Of a stretch of DNA of 64,000 nucleotides, positions 60,685-64,000 are shown piece by piece; the stretch's first letter is position 1; every line of letters starts with the position of its first letter. A model generated the notes under the pieces. That model was not told where the DNA came from, ran no database searches, and saw nothing but the letters and a program-made list of their open reading frames with translations. A program made the translations under genes and the position numbers. Source of the stretch: Antedon mediterranea (taxonomy: Eukaryota > Echinodermata > Crinoidea > Comatulida > Antedonidae); contig NC_092674.1 of assembly GCF_964355755.1 (NCBI RefSeq), forward strand, positions 25,594,001-25,658,000. The letters run 5' to 3'.

Positions 60685-63559
60685 TCATCTTCTCCATCCA
60701 CGGCTTTCCTCATCATCCTCTTCATCCTCATCATCAATTAAAAGATCATCATTTAATTCTTCATTGTCCTTTAAAAAATACATAAATATTAGTGCTGAAA
60801 ATCACTTTTTTTTTACTTGGCACTTGTCATGCTTCTGGAAACCACCAATCAATTATTATGGATGTTTCATTTATGCGCTCTGTTTACACTATCAAACTAG
60901 TTTGAGAAAAAATATTTCAAATATTACCTCATCGTCAGGTTGTAAGGCATTTCCTAGACCACTCTCAACATCTTCTTCTAATATAACAACTTCTGGCGCA
61001 GGTTTGTGCCAAGCCATCTTCAATACTATCTCCTTAAAATGTTGACCTTTACTTGCAGCCTAATGAATATGCATAATATTATAATCACTTTTAAATAAAT
61101 ATGCGTAATGATGTGTTTACTACAAATTGTTTTTTTTTATTGACTAGAGACACTGTAGATGAGCTCTTCATCTGTCACTGTATTAAAGAATTTGCCCATG
61201 ATACTGGACTGATTATGCCATATCAACAAATACATAGAATCAAATGAAATTTTAATAAAATATTTGGAGAAAATTTTAAAAAGCAAAATAATTATAGATT
61301 ACAATATTTTACATGATTTAATTGTTAGTTATTTAAGAGTGGAGAAGTTCAATAAGTATTACTGTAAATCTTCTAATTGTATTATTCTTTGATAGTTTTT
61401 TTAGGGTGGGGGAATATTAGAAGGGTGGTTACTATTAGAGTAGTGGGTTACTATTACTAATCTTAAATTAGGCACCTGAAAATAGTAACTCACCCAACTT
61501 TTCCGGTCAGCAACTAATAGCAAAATAATAAAACAGTACGAATAAACAAATTTGGTTGAACTCTATACTTTAAACTCAAAAAAACTCAATCCTCCTCCAC
61601 TCCCGCGATCAACATGCATTATCTCCTTAATTTCAAAATATGGCTGTTAGTTTTTGTGACTCTAATAATAACTCCCATGGGTTACTATTAGAGTAGTGGG
61701 TTATTATTATAGATTGACTTATAAGATGGGGTACTATAAGAAGGGGGGTTACTATTAGAAGGGGGTTACTAATAGAAGATTTACGGTATTGTTAATTATG
61801 ACCAAAAAAAAGTTCACTTACTCCCTCTGCTTCAAGTCTGCTGTGGTATCCTATTACCAATGTGTGGTTAGCGTTGTTATATTCAATTTTTTCTAGTTCT
61901 CCAAATTCCTACAATTAGAAAATAATAATGTGATTGATAAAACTGAAATTTACTGGCTTTACTTGTTTTTTTTTCCAAATTTCTAGTAGTATATTTATAT
62001 AAACTACTTTAAAATTATATTTTATTTAATAAATATTAAAGATGTATTGTCCCCCCAAAAAACATGAAAATTAAGATTATTTAAATCAGACTTTAAATAG
62101 GCTATTTTGTAGTTTTAATAAAGTTAATCACTTCCGTAAAAAAAAAAATAATGTTTTCACTCATAAAATAACATAATAAATGGTTAAATTCAAACAAAAA
62201 TCTATTGGCTGGCAGCCAATTTGCCATTTTTTTGCTTTAAATTACAGTTTTTAAAAAAAATCCAATTTTTGGTCAAAGTGGATAACTATTAGGCGACATT
62301 AAAATGCCATATTCGAAAAAAAAATTAAAAAAATTTTTTTTCAGGGGGACAATACATCTTTAATTGATTAAATAAATTTACTTACAGCAAAATGTGTAAT
62401 AATTTCATCTTTATCCGACTCATTGAATCCACTAACTGTTAACTCTCGCGGTCGTTTATCAAGTATCGTATTCGCTTTATGATGGTTAGTAGATCCTCGT
62501 CTGAACGATCCTCGTCCACGACCCCTACCGGCGCCACTCCTACCAATACCACCCCTGCCTTTCATAATATGACCCCGCCCTCTTCCAGATGACAGTAACC
62601 CTAATGATTGTGCCTGTTAATAGATAGAAAAATAAAGATATTTGGAAAGTAATTGAGAAAAAAAAACACATTAGGACAGCTTTTATACAATCTAGAGTAT
62701 TTAATAAAAAAGATCATCTTAATTTTGTAATGATTTTGCTTAAGCATATTTTCATCATTTTATGATGAATGAAGATGAAGGCCAATACTTAAGATAAAGG
62801 AACTGGTTTTTCAACTAAGCATAAATTTCCTCAACTATCTTGACTTAAGCAAAATGATTTCATAAATACATTTACAGGATTGATCAAAGATGTACGAAAA
62901 GAATGAGGTAACATGTATTTAAAGGATGATACTGTACAGCGAAATAATTGTGGTGACTTAAGAAAGGAAGAAAACGTTGAAAGAAGGGCAAATAAAAGTG
63001 TTTCGTTTACAATCTTGTTCCTTCAAGTTTGACATTGCTTTGTGGTATAGCACAAAGATATGTTGATTTCTTAAGGTGTTTGCTGTAGGTCTCAATGCTT
63101 GTATTATAAAGTATTAGAGCCTTTATAACAAAATAGCCTGGACCAGCGTATATTACAATTATATATAGTTGTATAAAACATTCATTTTGAGTGAATTATA
63201 AATAAATTCACAGACTTCTTCACACTGTATCTTAACAATACCTTAGACAAATTCCATTGTGCAGAATCACAAGTATATTAAATGTTACAGGCATCACATG
63301 TGAAACACATGAGATGCTGTATCACAGAGTTTACCTATGATACGGGAGAAATTTAAATACAGTACAAATATTCGGCTGATAAATTAGGCTGGTTGCACAC
63401 TAAACACAGACTGGCTAACTGTAATTCTAACTGTGGCTCTTCATTATTTCTTACCTCTAATTTTAACTGTGCTACTTTCTTTTTCAGCTGACTGGTATCC
63501 CCACCTTCTGCTTGCTGGTTGTACAGTTCCAATTCCGTATCTAACAGCTCTTTTTGAGT
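60685..63559 (-). CDS. RBM26: RBM26/RBM27 C-terminal part (gene runs off the window)
   Basis: Five exons are visible, joining in phase: 63559-63455, 62613-62386, 61908-61822, 61059-60928, 60768-60685, for 211 C-terminal residues. RBM26/27 are nuclear zinc-finger/RRM proteins of the PAXT-type RNA exosome adaptor network. Seen here are a helical segment (TQKELLDTELELYNQQ), an RG-rich stretch (GRGRGRGSFRRG), and the C-terminal RRM (RPRELTVSGF, ITHFA, EFGELEKIEY, TLVIGYHSRLEAE). LKMAWHKPAPEV and an acidic tail ending ESRGWRR follow. The upstream exons lie beyond 64000. RBM26 and RBM27 cannot be told apart from this part; an invertebrate would usually have one ancestor of both. Confidence 0.9.
60877..60912. 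repeat. MITE family 1 terminus in RBM26 last intron
   Basis: ctctgtttacactatcaaac followed by tagtttgagaaaa. Confidence 0.5.
62036..62363. repeat. MITE family 2, complete copy in RBM26 intron
   Basis: Termini ttaaagatgtattgtcccc and gggggacaatacatctttaa are complementary. The body is close to 39287-39615, sharing ggctggcagccaattt. Confidence 0.75.
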
Positions 63560-64000
63560 CTACAAAAATAAATATGTATAACAAGGGATAGCATACAGCA
63601 CTTCTAATTAATGTATCCGTTCAATAAATATAAATTTATGTAATAGATATTACATTTGATATTTTGGAAGCCATAACATTATTTCAAATAATAAATTAGG
63701 TGATGATGATGATAATAAGGACAAATATGAAAGGCTAGAAAAATAGAAGATGTAGTGGTATACAAATAATGAATGTTTATGAGTGTTATGGTACAAATAA
63801 TGGCATGAGGTGAAATATAACCTTTCATCATTTACCGAATCTACGGAGATACCAAATAGGCAGCACTGTTGTGTTTCAAAAGTAATAGTAGAAAAAAAAA
63901 TTTTCCAAACATTAAAAAGATTTTATTTTTCCTACACAAAAAAGTACTATTTAACGACCGTTCTATAGTTCATACTATTTGACGGCTTGTGACCAACAGT
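63560..64000. other. RBM26 intron to the window edge
   Basis: AT-rich sequence with a short gatgatgat run near 63700. No exon was recognised. Confidence 0.4.

Noticed and set aside
60629-61045. Ser-rich plus-strand frame at the RBM26 3' end
   Set aside because: It is the complement of the acidic Asp/Glu tail of RBM26 and the preceding exon.

Overview
The window is animal nuclear DNA. Genes have several GT-AG introns, the sequence is AT-rich with many small foldback elements, SINE tails and 5'-truncated LINEs, and the single-copy genes are metazoan orthologues read through by conceptual splicing. A marine invertebrate deuterostome (for example an echinoderm) fits, but that is inference from gene content and repeat style, not proof.

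Layout. (1) 1377-3596, plus: a four-exon membrane-anchored short-chain dehydrogenase of the SDR16C group (17-beta-HSD 11/13 type). (2) 4246-36994, minus: COMMD6, a Commander-complex subunit, six inferred coding exons. Exons 3-6 lie at 4.2-6.3 kb and exons 1-2 at 36.4-37.0 kb. The 30.1-kb intron between them (6305-36422) is filled by (3) a plus-strand tandem array of nine copies of a secreted collagen/C1q-domain gene. Seven copies have full reading frames (units 1, 2, 4, 5, 6, 7, 9) and two are deletion-truncated (units 3, 8). Each full unit is about 3.25 kb: TATA-like promoter, short non-coding exon, about 1.1-1.7 kb intron, one coding exon. Units 1-2-3 and 6-7-8 are copies of one block about 16.4 kb apart; both blocks carry the same 1264-bp LINE insertion at the stop codon of their first unit. 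(4) 40027-54568, minus: NAA15, the NatA auxiliary subunit, complete in 19 exons and 873 residues. (5) 55063-57336, plus: LAMTOR1 (p18, Ragulator anchor), complete in six exons and 167 residues, head-to-head with NAA15 across a 494-bp CpG-containing promoter. (6) 60685-63559, minus: the last five exons of RBM26/27; the rest lies beyond the window.

The housekeeping genes (COMMD6, NAA15, LAMTOR1, RBM26) serve endosomal sorting, N-terminal acetylation, lysosomal mTORC1 signalling and nuclear RNA surveillance. They share no pathway that the sequence shows. The unusual part is the young C1q-collagen family expanding antisense inside one COMMD6 intron. The proteins are predicted to be secreted, trimeric, defence-type recognition molecules. 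They differ in collagen length, N-terminal cysteine number and a few patches of the C1q head.

Exon coordinates come from reading frames, splice consensus and family knowledge; no transcript data were available.
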